A stretch of 64,000 nucleotides of DNA, taken from the NCBI RefSeq assembly GCF_013407955.1, contig NZ_JACCBU010000001.1, positions 5,208,001-5,272,000 of the forward strand, read 5' to 3'. The notes under the pieces are model-generated. The model ran no database searches, was not told the origin of the DNA, and worked only from the letters and a program-made list of their open reading frames with translations. Position 1 is the first letter of the stretch. Each line of letters begins with the position of its first letter. The DNA comes from Microlunatus parietis. Lineage in GTDB: Bacteria > Actinomycetota > Actinomycetes > Propionibacteriales > Propionibacteriaceae. The position numbers and the translations under genes are program-made. Positions 52,929-61,428 of this stretch are shown here, piece after piece.

Positions 52929-54920
52929 TCAGCTGGACCAACTTCGGCGGAAGATCAGGACCAGGGAACGCAGGGCCAGCACGAAGCCGACGAAGAGCAG
53001 GCAGGCGCCGATCACCGGGAAGACCTGGATCGTGGTGCCGGGCAGGTTCGGGCCGCCGGTCGCGGTGATCATGATGATCGCGGCCAGGGTGGCGGCGGAG
53101 GCGAGGACGGCGACGATCACCTGGTGGGCCAGGCCGAGCAGGAAGTTCCGGTCGCTCTCGTCGCTGAGCAGCCGCAGGTTGATGCTGAGCCGGCCCCGCT
53201 CCAGGTCCTCGCTGATCTTGTTCACCCGGCGCGGCAGCCGGCGCAGCAGCGGCAGCAGGTTGAGCAGTTCGGAGTCGAGTTGCTGCCGGATCTTCTCCGG
53301 GTTGGCGGCCGCGGCGAAGATCTCGCCGCCGTGGCTGCGGGCGACCTGGACCAGGTCGAGCTTGGGGTCGATCAGCCGGCAGGTGCCCTCCAGCGCGGCC
53401 AGCGCCCGGAACGCCGCGGCGACCTGGCCGGGGATCGCGAACCCGTACCGGCGGACCAGGCCGAAGATGTTGCCGAACATGCCGCCGGTGGTCGTGGTGC
53501 CGGACCGGTAGCGGACGATCAGCTGGCCGACCTCACGTTCCATCGCCTTCTCGTCCAGCGGCACCGGCGGCCGTTCCAGGATCTCGACCAGGGCGTCGGT
53601 CGCGGCGATGCTGTTGTTGCGGTCCACCGCGAGCAGCAACAGCCCGAGCGCGTCCCGGGAATGATCATCGAGCCGGCCGACCGAGCCGAAGTCGAGCAGC
53701 CCGATCCGGCCCTCGGCGTCGATCACGACGTTGCCCGGGTGCAGGTCGGCATGGAACACGCCGCTGATCATGATCTGGTCCAGCACCGCGCCGAGCAGCC
53801 GCTGGGCCGCCGCCGACCGGGCCTCGGTGGTCAACCCGGCCAGGGTCTCGGTCGAATTGCCGATCGGCGTTCCGGTCAACCGTTCCTGGACCAGGATCGT
53901 CTCGCCGGAGTACTCCGGAAAGACCCGCGGGATGATGATCTCCGACTCGGGTCTGGTGGCCGCGGCGACGCCGATCATGTTGTCCGCCTCCACCCGGTAG
54001 TCCAGCTCCTCCCGCAGCGAGGCGGCGAACCCCTCGGCCAGCCGGCGGACGCCGAGCTCGCGGGCCCAGCCGGTGGCGCGTTCCAGCCGGTCGGCCAGCC
54101 GGCCGACGATGTCGAGATCCGCCGTCACCTGGGCCCGGGCACCGGGCCGCTGCACCTTGACCACGACCGACTCGCCGGTGATCAACACGGCGGTGTGGAC
54201 CTGGGCCACCGAGGCGGCGGCGAGCGGTTCCGGGTCGATCTCGGTGAACACCTCGTCGATCGGCCGGCCGAGCCCCGCCTCGATCACCGGCCTGATCGCC
54301 GGCCAGGGCAGCGCGGTGGTCGAGCTCTGCAACTGCGACAGCTCCCGTACGAAGACGTCCGGCACCAGGTCCGGGCGGGCCGACAGCATCTGGCCGATCT
54401 TGATGAACGTCACCCCGGCGTCGTTCAGCGCCCGCCGCAGCGACCGCGCGACCGAGGCGGTCCGGGTCTCGGCGGCCAGCCCGGTCACCCGGTCCCGGGC
54501 CCGCGGCCGGAGGAAGCCGCCGAGCCCGTGCCGGACGGCGATCGCGATCACCTGCACGTAGCGGCGGAACCTCCGGAACCGTTCCCGGGTGCTCCGCAGC
54601 ACCCGCCACGGCGTCGGGATGGTGCCAGTCGGGATGATCAACTCGGCCACCACGAGGACGGCGATCGCCAGGAAGAACCCCCAGGCCAATACCAGGACGA
54701 AGATCAACAGCAGCCCGAGCGGGACCCGGTTCTCGTTCTGCTCGAACAGGCCGGACTGGAAGGCGATCCAGGGCAGGGTGGTGCCGAGCGAACCGACCAT
54801 GATCAGTCCGACCAGGATCGAGCGTGGCCAGCCGATCGGCACGCCGAGGACCCGTCGCGCGATGTAGGCGACCAGCGCCGCCATCGCGATCAGTGACGCG
54901 ATCCCGAGGATTTCCACCAT
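52929..54920 (-). CDS. ABC1/UbiB-family atypical kinase, membrane protein
   Basis: 663 aa from ATG 54920. Three or more N-terminal membrane segments (about 3-22, 34-54, 67-95), then the UbiB kinase-like domain: KxGQ motif FIKIGQMLSARPD, AAASVAQVH, ATP Lys in VVVKVQRPG, catalytic HADLHPGNVV, metal LLDFGSVG, and two C-terminal membrane segments (LAHQVIVAVLASAATLAAII and IGACLLFVGFVLALRSLVL). Actinobacterial UbiB homologues are thought to help quinone or isoprenoid lipid handling. The gene stands alone and converges on the carboxyltransferase. Confidence 0.9.
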   Translation of the reverse strand: MVEILGIASLIAMAALVAYIARRVLGVPIGWPRSILVGLIMVGSLGTTLPWIAFQSGLFEQNENRVPLGLLLIFVLVLAWGFFLAIAVLVVAELIIPTGTIPTPWRVLRSTRERFRRFRRYVQVIAIAVRHGLGGFLRPRARDRVTGLAAETRTASVARSLRRALNDAGVTFIKIGQMLSARPDLVPDVFVRELSQLQSSTTALPWPAIRPVIEAGLGRPIDEVFTEIDPEPLAAASVAQVHTAVLITGESVVVKVQRPGARAQVTADLDIVGRLADRLERATGWARELGVRRLAEGFAASLREELDYRVEADNMIGVAAATRPESEIIIPRVFPEYSGETILVQERLTGTPIGNSTETLAGLTTEARSAAAQRLLGAVLDQIMISGVFHADLHPGNVVIDAEGRIGLLDFGSVGRLDDHSRDALGLLLLAVDRNNSIAATDALVEILERPPVPLDEKAMEREVGQLIVRYRSGTTTTGGMFGNIFGLVRRYGFAIPGQVAAAFRALAALEGTCRLIDPKLDLVQVARSHGGEIFAAAANPEKIRQQLDSELLNLLPLLRRLPRRVNKISEDLERGRLSINLRLLSDESDRNFLLGLAHQVIVAVLASAATLAAIIMITATGGPNLPGTTIQVFPVIGACLLFVGFVLALRSLVLIFRRSWSS

Positions 54921-55078
54921 GGCGGCGATTGTTCCAGGGCTCGGCCGGATCAGGCGGAGCACCACGCGCGCCCCTCGAGTCCAGGGTGACCGATCGGGTC
55001 TTGCCCGGCCCGAGCCGCGACGGTTACCGTACTCAGAATTGGTATTGCCCAATCACCTCTTCCAGCGTAGGAGGAACG

Positions 55079-56749
55079 ATGCCCGCAGCCCCATCCACGA
55101 GACCGAGCCGGCCCTGGTGGCGCGCCGCCGTCGCGCTGTTCGCCTCGCTGGCCGTGGCACTTCCGCTGTTCGGCGGCACGGCCCAGGCCGCCGAACCAAA
55201 GGACCTGTCGGCCGGGCGGAGTTACACCTGGTCCGAGGCTCCGGACGCCGACCGGCCCGATCGCGGCCGGCAACTGACCGACGGCGCACTGGGCGCGCTC
55301 GATGTGACGGACCCGGCCTGGGTGGGCAGTACCAAAGGTCGCACCCGGGAGATCGTGGTCGACCTCGGCGGATCGAAGTCGATCACCGGGATCCGCGCCC
55401 ACTTCCTGCAGGACTGGCCGTCCGCTTCGGTGCTGGTGCCGCTGAACGTCTCGTTCGCCGTGGCCGACTCCCCCCGGCGGTGGGCGACGGTCGGGCGGCA
55501 GGCGACCGAGCTGCTCTGGGGCGACGGTCCGGCCCGCGACGAGTGGTTCGCCTGGGGCGTCGGTGACGAAGGCGTGCCGGACCGGCCGGGTGCCCGGGCG
55601 GCGTACGGGCGCTTCGTCAAGATCAGCTTCTCGGTGCACACCCGCGCCGCCCAGCTGATCGACGAGCTCGAGGTGACCGGCTTCCACGGCCGGATCGACG
55701 GTGCCGTGACTCCGGCGCCGGACCGTCCCGGCTATCTGGAACCGGGCCGGGCGACGGCCGGGATCCGTGATCTTGCCCTGATCTACAACGGGCAGTACGA
55801 CAACGACCGCGGCAACTGGACGGCCGACGAACTGCGGCCGTACCTGGCCCGGGTGGACCGCGACGGCCGGCCCGTCGGTCGCCTGTTCGACGGCGTCCTG
55901 ATGCTCGGGCTGCTCACCCCGTCCGGTGTCGACCTCGGCTCCGGCTGGGCCCGGCAGCCCGACTGGGAGTGGTATCGGGACAAGACCTTCGCGCCCGGCG
56001 GCGACCTTGATCAACTCGACCGGGCGGCCGGCCAGGTGAACGCCGCCTTGCCCGGCCCGGACCGGAAGACCAAGGTGGTGCTGGCCATCCCGAACCCGGG
56101 CGGCACCCTGACCGACTTCGGCGATGTCGACGGCGACGGCATCACCGAGAACCTGAACGCCGACGCGGTCGGCCGCGAGCAGGCGCTGGCCAACCAGGAG
56201 AAGGTGGTCCGATGGTGGACCGCCGGCCTGATCGAGCGCTGGCGCGCAGCCGGCTACGAGCAGCTGGACCTGGTCGGGCTGTACTGGCTGCCGGAGCAGA
56301 TCGACGTCGGGCCGGACGGGCCGGAGCAGGCCCGGCGGGTCGCCGAGGTCATCCATGATCATCGGCTGACTGCGTTCTGGATCCCGCATTTCCTGGCCTA
56401 CAAGGCGTTCCAGTGGCAGGAGGTCGGCCTGGACGCCGCCGCGTTCCAGCCCAACTACTTCTTCGAGGAGATGGACCCGGCCCGGATCGAGGACGCCGCC
56501 GGCATCGCGAGGTCGTACGGCATGGGGATCGAGGTGGAGTTCGACGAGCGGGCCGCTACCGACCCGGCGCTGCGGGAGCGGCTGCTGGCGTACCTGCGCG
56601 GCGGCTCGCGGTACGGCTACCAGGACGCCTTCGTCGCCTACTACCAGGGTGTCGACGCGCTGTACCGGTTCGCGACCAGCACGGACCCGAAGACCCGCGA
56701 ACTGTACGACCTGGTGGCGGACTTCGTGGCCGGCAAGAAGATCAGGTAG
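55079..56749 (+). CDS. Secreted DUF4855 protein with N-terminal discoidin-like domain
   Basis: 556 aa from ATG 55079 (GGAGGAA 2 bases before). Signal peptide about 1-38 (ending GTAQAAEP). A sugar-binding-like sandwich covers about 40-205 (RQLTDGALGALDVTDPAWVG). The DUF4855 domain follows from 225: IRDLALIYNGQYDNDRGNWT, DGDGITENL, FWIPHFLAYKAFQWQEVG, FQPNYFFEEMDPARIED, YGMGIEVEFDERA, YQDAFVAYYQGVD. The barrel-like end with conserved Glu/Asp suggests a polysaccharide hydrolase, but I know of no confident assignment. Confidence 0.85.
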   Translation: MPAAPSTRPSRPWWRAAVALFASLAVALPLFGGTAQAAEPKDLSAGRSYTWSEAPDADRPDRGRQLTDGALGALDVTDPAWVGSTKGRTREIVVDLGGSKSITGIRAHFLQDWPSASVLVPLNVSFAVADSPRRWATVGRQATELLWGDGPARDEWFAWGVGDEGVPDRPGARAAYGRFVKISFSVHTRAAQLIDELEVTGFHGRIDGAVTPAPDRPGYLEPGRATAGIRDLALIYNGQYDNDRGNWTADELRPYLARVDRDGRPVGRLFDGVLMLGLLTPSGVDLGSGWARQPDWEWYRDKTFAPGGDLDQLDRAAGQVNAALPGPDRKTKVVLAIPNPGGTLTDFGDVDGDGITENLNADAVGREQALANQEKVVRWWTAGLIERWRAAGYEQLDLVGLYWLPEQIDVGPDGPEQARRVAEVIHDHRLTAFWIPHFLAYKAFQWQEVGLDAAAFQPNYFFEEMDPARIEDAAGIARSYGMGIEVEFDERAATDPALRERLLAYLRGGSRYGYQDAFVAYYQGVDALYRFATSTDPKTRELYDLVADFVAGKKIR

Positions 56750-56790
56750 CCCGCGCGAGCGGCTCCGGGCGTCGGTGACAGACTGGCCGC

Positions 56791-57453
56791 ATGACGGATC
56801 GTGGATGGGCCGAGGTTGATCATTATCTCGTCGACACACTGGTCGGCGATCAGGACGCGGACGTGTTCGAGGCCAACGCGGCCGGCGGCCTGCCGTCGAT
56901 CGACGTGTCGCCACCGCAGGGCAAGCTGCTGAACCTGATCGCCCGCTCGATCGGCGCCCGCCGGGTGCTCGAGATCGGCACGCTGGGCGGCTACAGCACG
57001 CTCTGGCTGGCCCGCGCGGTCGGGCCGGAGGGTCGCGTGATCACGCTCGAGTACGAGCCGCGGCACGCCGAGGTTGCCGCCGCGAACCTGGCCCGCAAGG
57101 GAGTCGCCGACCAGGTCGAGATCAGGGTGGGCGCCGCGCTGGACACCCTTCCGGTGCTGGCCGAGGAGACCCCGGAGCCGTTCGACCTGGTGTTCATCGA
57201 CGCCGACAAGCCGAACAACTCCCACTACCTGACCTGGGCGCTCCGGCTGACCCGGCCCGGCTCGGTGATCATCGTCGACAACGTGGTCCGGGCCGGCGGC
57301 ATCGCCGACCCGGACTCGGACAACGAGGCGGTCCGGGCCAGCCGGGCCGTGCTGGAGTTGATCGCCGCCGAGCCGCGGCTGGACGGCACCGCCCTCCAAC
57401 TGGTCGGTGGCAAGGGCTGGGACGGTTTCGCCTACGCGCTGGTCACCGGCTGA
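56791..57453 (+). CDS. Class I SAM-dependent O-methyltransferase (family 3)
   Basis: 220 aa. LEIGTLGGYSTLWLARAVGP (SAM site), ITLEYEPRHAEVAAANLARK, LVFIDADKPNNSHYLTWAL and IIVDNVVRAGGI (metal Asp/Asn) follow the catechol/caffeoyl-CoA O-methyltransferase family. It methylates a catechol-like hydroxyl. Its last 22 bases overlap the converging GNAT gene. Confidence 0.92.
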   Translation: MTDRGWAEVDHYLVDTLVGDQDADVFEANAAGGLPSIDVSPPQGKLLNLIARSIGARRVLEIGTLGGYSTLWLARAVGPEGRVITLEYEPRHAEVAAANLARKGVADQVEIRVGAALDTLPVLAEETPEPFDLVFIDADKPNNSHYLTWALRLTRPGSVIIVDNVVRAGGIADPDSDNEAVRASRAVLELIAAEPRLDGTALQLVGGKGWDGFAYALVTG

Positions 57454-57968
57454 TCATCGGTGGCGAGGATCGCGTAGAGATCGGAATCCCGCCGGCCGTC
57501 CCGGAGCTTCATCGTGCCGCGCAGCCGGCCCTCGTAGCGGAGGCCGGTCTTGCGCAGCACGGCGCCGGACGCGAGGTTGCGTGGGTCGCAGGTGCCCTCG
57601 ATCCGGTACAGCCGTTGCTCCGCGAAGCCGTAGCGGACCAGCGCGGCCGCGATCGCACTGGCGTAGCCGCGGCCCCAGAGATCGGGATGGACGATGTAGC
57701 TGATCTCCCCGCGGTCGAACCGGCGGCTGATGATCTTGAGCTCGCCCATCCCGACGACCAGGCCGGAATCGACCGCGCAGAAGGGAAATCTGACCTGCGG
57801 GTCGGCGTCCCAGGCGGCCACCGCCTCGCTCACGTAGGTCCGGGACTCGGCCTCGCTGTTCGGTCCCCAGGCCTGGTACCGGCTGCTGCGCGGGTCGGCG
57901 CCCCAGCTGTGCACCCGGTCGAGGTCGGCCATCCGGACCGGGCGCAGGGTGAGCTCCGGCAGGGTCAC
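57432..57968 (-). CDS. GNAT family N-acetyltransferase (RimJ/RimL-like)
   Basis: 178 aa from GTG 57968, overlapping the FGGY kinase stop by GTGA. LTLRPVRMADLDRVHSWGAD, ISYIVHPDLWGRGYASAIAA (acetyl-CoA loop) and SGAVLRKTGLRYEGRLRGTM are the RimJ/L pattern. Probably acetylates an N-terminal or small-molecule amine. Coupling to a sugar kinase gene is unusual and its meaning is unknown. Confidence 0.9.
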   Translation of the reverse strand: MTLPELTLRPVRMADLDRVHSWGADPRSSRYQAWGPNSEAESRTYVSEAVAAWDADPQVRFPFCAVDSGLVVGMGELKIISRRFDRGEISYIVHPDLWGRGYASAIAAALVRYGFAEQRLYRIEGTCDPRNLASGAVLRKTGLRYEGRLRGTMKLRDGRRDSDLYAILATDDQPVTSA

Positions 57969-59416
57969 CGTCGGGCCGACCCGATCGCGGTCCGCCAGCG
58001 GTCGCGACGGGCTTCGCGTTCGTCCGCGCCGATCGCCGGGGCGAAGACGCCGGCCGGATCCTGATCGAGGTCCGGCCAGGCGTCGGCCGCGCCGAGGCTG
58101 GCCCAGGCCAGCCGGGCCGCGCCAACCGCGGACACCTCGGGCACCGGCGCCACCCGGACCTCGAGGCCGAGCAGATCGGCCTGGGTCTGCATCACCAGCG
58201 TGGACGCCGTCACGCCGCCGTCCACCCGGAGCTGATCGATCGCAACCCCCTCGCCGGTGATCGTGTCGATCACGTCGGCGACCTGGTGCGCGACCGCGTC
58301 GACCGCGGCCCGGGCCAACTGCGCCCGGGTGGTGCCGGCCGACAGCCCGGCGAAGGTCGGCTCGGCGTCGCGGAGCCAGTGCGGGGCGCCGAGGCCGCCG
58401 AACGCGGGCACGAAGGAGACCCCGCCGCTGTCCGGGACCGAGCCGGCGAGGGCGAGCAGGTCGGCGACCGAGGCGAGGCCGAGCAGGGGAGCGAGCCAGG
58501 CGAGCGCGGCGCCGGAGGACACGATGTTGCCCTCGCGGCCGTACGTCGGGAAGTCGGTCAGCCAGGCCAGCGTGGTCGGCACCGGCGACGGTTCCGGGTC
58601 GAAGTCGTTCACCGGCGTCATCACCGAGCTGCCGGTCCCGTAGGTCGCCTTCGCGGTGCCGGGCGCCGTGCAGCCCTGCCCGTACAGGGCGGCGTGCGAG
58701 TCGGCCAGCACCGCGGCGATCTCCGGCCGGCCCTCGATCCCGGGCAACTCGGTCCGGGTGGGCAGCCGGGTGTCGGAGTTGATCACGGCCGGCAGGGCCG
58801 ACTCGGGAACGCCGAACAGGCCGAGCAGTTCGTGCGACCACATCAACCGGTCGACGTCGAAGAGCAGCGTCCGGGAGGCATTGCCGGCCTCGATCACGTG
58901 ATCATGACCGGTCAGCCGCCAGCAGAGCCAGGAGTCCACGGTGCCGACGGCGATCCGGTCGACCGGGGCGCCGGCCGTCCGCAGCAGCTCGTTGATCTTG
59001 GGCGCGGAGAACATCGGGTCGATCCGCAACCCGGTCAGGCTCCTGACCAGGTCGTCTGCTCCGGGTTCGGCCACCAGCCGGGCGCACCGTTCGGCGGTCC
59101 GGGTGTCCTGCCAGCCGATCACCGGACCGAACGGCCGGCCGGTCTCGCGATCCCAGGCGACGACCGACTCGCGTTGGTTGGAGATCGCCAGGGCCTGGAC
59201 CGGACCGGTCGGCGTCCGGCGGCAGTCCGCGACCGCGGCGCAGACCGAATCCCACAGTTGCTCGGGGTCCTGCTCCACCCGGTCCGGTCCGGGAGTGCGT
59301 ACCTCGACAGGTGCTGCACCTTGGGCGACGACCGCGCCTGCGGCCGTAACGGCGATCGCCTTGGAGTTGGTCGTCCCCTGGTCGATCGCGATGATCACCG
59401 GCTCGGCTGCGGGCAA
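57965..59416 (-). CDS. FGGY family carbohydrate kinase
   Basis: 483 aa. ATP site IIAIDQGTTNSKAIAV, substrate-side ISNQRESVVAWDRETG and IGWQDTRTAERC, catalytic VDSWLCWRLTG region, and C-terminal LRVDGGVTASTLVMQTQADL. It resembles glycerol kinase but has DQGTTNSKA where GlpK has DQGTTSTRA, so another polyol or keto-sugar is likely. It diverges from an operon of nucleoside-hydrolase-fold proteins and an isomerase and may phosphorylate the sugar they release. Confidence 0.9.
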   Translation of the reverse strand: MPAAEPVIIAIDQGTTNSKAIAVTAAGAVVAQGAAPVEVRTPGPDRVEQDPEQLWDSVCAAVADCRRTPTGPVQALAISNQRESVVAWDRETGRPFGPVIGWQDTRTAERCARLVAEPGADDLVRSLTGLRIDPMFSAPKINELLRTAGAPVDRIAVGTVDSWLCWRLTGHDHVIEAGNASRTLLFDVDRLMWSHELLGLFGVPESALPAVINSDTRLPTRTELPGIEGRPEIAAVLADSHAALYGQGCTAPGTAKATYGTGSSVMTPVNDFDPEPSPVPTTLAWLTDFPTYGREGNIVSSGAALAWLAPLLGLASVADLLALAGSVPDSGGVSFVPAFGGLGAPHWLRDAEPTFAGLSAGTTRAQLARAAVDAVAHQVADVIDTITGEGVAIDQLRVDGGVTASTLVMQTQADLLGLEVRVAPVPEVSAVGAARLAWASLGAADAWPDLDQDPAGVFAPAIGADEREARRDRWRTAIGSARR

Positions 59417-59500
59417 CGGGCCGACCTCCTCGCTTCGAAGTCGATCATGATACCGGTCGGCTCCCTTGACGCCCTAGGTACGGTCGGGAGATCATCAAGT

Positions 59501-59532
59501 TGGGCAAGCATACAATATTGAATATCTATTCA
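59501..59532 (+). promoter_or_regulatory. Promoter and operator of the nucleoside-hydrolase operon
   Basis: TTGGGC (59501-59506) and TATCTA (59524-59529) are spaced 17 bases. Two overlapping dyads, CAATATTG (59514-59521) and GAATA-TC-TATTC (59521-59532), cover the -10. The stretch is far more AT-rich than its surroundings and lies between the divergent FGGY kinase and the operon. Confidence 0.5.
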
Positions 59533-59551
59533 GAATGAGGCAGGGGGCGCA

Positions 59552-60439
59552 ATGCCGGATCGTCGTCGAGTGATCATCAACTCCGACGCCAAGAACGAGG
59601 CCGACGACCAGTTCGCGATCGTGCACGGGCTGCTGTCGCCGACCTTCGACGTCCGTGGACTGATCCCGGCGCACTTCGGCACCCGCCGGTCCGACCGGAG
59701 CATGGCGGAGTCGCGGGAGGAGATCGATCTCCTGCTCGACCTGCTCGGGATGACCGGAACGATCACCGTGGCCGACGGTGCGGCGGCCGCGATCCCGGAC
59801 GAGCAAACTCCGGCTGACTCGCCGGGTGCCCGGTTGATCATCGAGGAGTCGAAGCTGGCCGGCGACGGGGATCCCTTGTACGTGGCGTTTCTCGGCCCGC
59901 TGACCGACATGGCGTCGGCGATCCTGCTCGACCCCGAGATCGTACGGCGGAATGTGATCGTGATCTGGATCGGCGGCATAGACTACTCCGGACTGGACTC
60001 CGGTTCCAAGATCGAGTTCAACCTGTCCAACGACATCGCCGCGGCCAACGTGGTCTTCGACTCCGGGATCACGGTCTGGCAGGTGCCGAACAACGTCTAC
60101 CGGCAGGTGTCGGTCTCCTACGCCGAACTGGACGCCAAGATCGCGGGCGCCGGGCCGCTCGGAGAGTATCTGGTCCGCCAGCTCAAGGAGTGGAACGCCC
60201 GGGTCCACGCGGAGCCCATCGAGTCCCGTTCCCTGGGGGACTCGCCGGCGATCGCCCTGATGCTCTATCCGGGCAGCGGGAACTTCCGGGTCCGGCCGGC
60301 GCCGCGGTTCGGTGCCGAGGGGCACCACGTGCCGGGCTCCGGGAACCCGATCCGGGTCTGCGAGTCGGTGGACACCCGGTTCCTGCTCGAGGACATGTTC
60401 GCCAAGATCAACAGGTTCGCCGAAAGGAACAACGGATGA
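59552..60439 (+). CDS. Nucleoside hydrolase (IUNH-fold) protein
   Basis: 295 aa. The calcium/ribose motif is RVIINSDAKNEADDQFAI, with two extra residues against the classic D-x-D-P-G-x-D-D, as in a distinct subset of the inosine-uridine hydrolase family. YVAFLGPLTDMASAI and IWIGGIDYSG line the pocket. Expected reaction: hydrolysis of an N-ribosyl or related bond. First gene of a three-gene overlapping operon. No signal peptide, so the substrate must enter the cell. Confidence 0.85.
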   Translation: MPDRRRVIINSDAKNEADDQFAIVHGLLSPTFDVRGLIPAHFGTRRSDRSMAESREEIDLLLDLLGMTGTITVADGAAAAIPDEQTPADSPGARLIIEESKLAGDGDPLYVAFLGPLTDMASAILLDPEIVRRNVIVIWIGGIDYSGLDSGSKIEFNLSNDIAAANVVFDSGITVWQVPNNVYRQVSVSYAELDAKIAGAGPLGEYLVRQLKEWNARVHAEPIESRSLGDSPAIALMLYPGSGNFRVRPAPRFGAEGHHVPGSGNPIRVCESVDTRFLLEDMFAKINRFAERNNG

Positions 60440-61428
60440 CCGAGCTCCCGACGTTCGGTGCCGGAATCTGGCACTTCGCCACCTACAAGGACCGCTACGC
60501 CACCGACGGCTACGGGCCGGAGGTCGGCCTGCTGGAGCAGATCGACCGGGCCGGCGCGGTCGGCGACCTGTCCGTGGTCGACCTGAACTATCCGTTCGTC
60601 GGGTTCGACGGGACGCTGGACGACGTCCGGGCCGCGCTGGAACGCAATGGGCTGCGGGCGATCGCGATCACTCCGGAGATCTACACCCGGGACTTCGTCA
60701 AGGGGTCGTTGACCCACCCCGATCCGGCGGTACGCAAGCAGGCGCTGGACCTGCTGCACGAGGCCACCGGCGTGGCCAAGGAGCTCGGCTGCGACTACGT
60801 GAAGCTGTGGCCGGGCCAGGACGGCTGGGACTACCCGTTCCAGGTGGACTATCACGACGCCTGGCAACTGGCGCTGGACGGGCTGACCGAGCTGGTCTCG
60901 GCCCATCCGGAGATCAAGTTCGTGATCGAGTACAAGCCGCGCGAGCCGCGGATCAAGATCATCTTCCCGAGTGTGGCGCGGACGCTGCTCGGGATCGAGA
61001 AGATCGGCCTGCCGAACCTCGGCATCCTGCTCGACTTCGGCCATTCCCTGTACGGGCAGGAGACCCCGGCCGACGCCGCCCAGCTGGCGATCGACTACGG
61101 CCGGCTGTTCGCCATCGACGTCAACGACAACCTGCGCGGCTGGGACGACGACATGGTGGTCGGTTCGGTGCACCTGATCGAGACGTTCGAGTTCTTCCAC
61201 ACGCTGCGCAAGAACAACTGGCAGGGCGTCTGGCAGCTTGATCAGTTCCCGTTCCGCGAGGACAGTGTGCAGGCGGCCCGGCAGGCGATCACGTTCCTCA
61301 AGGGCGTGCACCGAGCCCTGGACGTCCTCGATGTCGAGGCGCTGGCCGCCGCGCAGGCGCGGCACGACGCCCTCGCCGCGCAGCGGATCGTGCAGCGGGC
61401 GCTGCTGCCCAACCTGCTGGATGACTAG
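60436..61428 (+). CDS. Sugar isomerase/epimerase, AP-endonuclease-2-like TIM barrel
   Basis: 330 aa, starting by ATGA overlap with the hydrolase. Metal-site strings: VIEYKPREPR (Glu), ILLDFGHSLYG (Asp/His), FAIDVNDNLRG (Asp), VWQLDQFPFRED (Asp). GCDYVKLWPGQDGWDYPFQVDY lies near the substrate. This is the xylose-isomerase-like fold of L-rhamnose isomerase and tagatose epimerase relatives. It probably interconverts the sugar freed by the hydrolases. Confidence 0.88.
   Translation: MTELPTFGAGIWHFATYKDRYATDGYGPEVGLLEQIDRAGAVGDLSVVDLNYPFVGFDGTLDDVRAALERNGLRAIAITPEIYTRDFVKGSLTHPDPAVRKQALDLLHEATGVAKELGCDYVKLWPGQDGWDYPFQVDYHDAWQLALDGLTELVSAHPEIKFVIEYKPREPRIKIIFPSVARTLLGIEKIGLPNLGILLDFGHSLYGQETPADAAQLAIDYGRLFAIDVNDNLRGWDDDMVVGSVHLIETFEFFHTLRKNNWQGVWQLDQFPFREDSVQAARQAITFLKGVHRALDVLDVEALAAAQARHDALAAQRIVQRALLPNLLDD

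Noticed and set aside
52923..54896. A 657-codon open frame on the plus strand opposite the UbiB-like kinase gene
   Set aside because: It is the antisense shadow of a clear kinase gene: Arg/Gly/Asp/Gln-rich, no domain, no ribosome site. The same holds for the long antisense frames opposite the GH30, aldehyde dehydrogenase, biotin carboxylase and DUF4855 genes.
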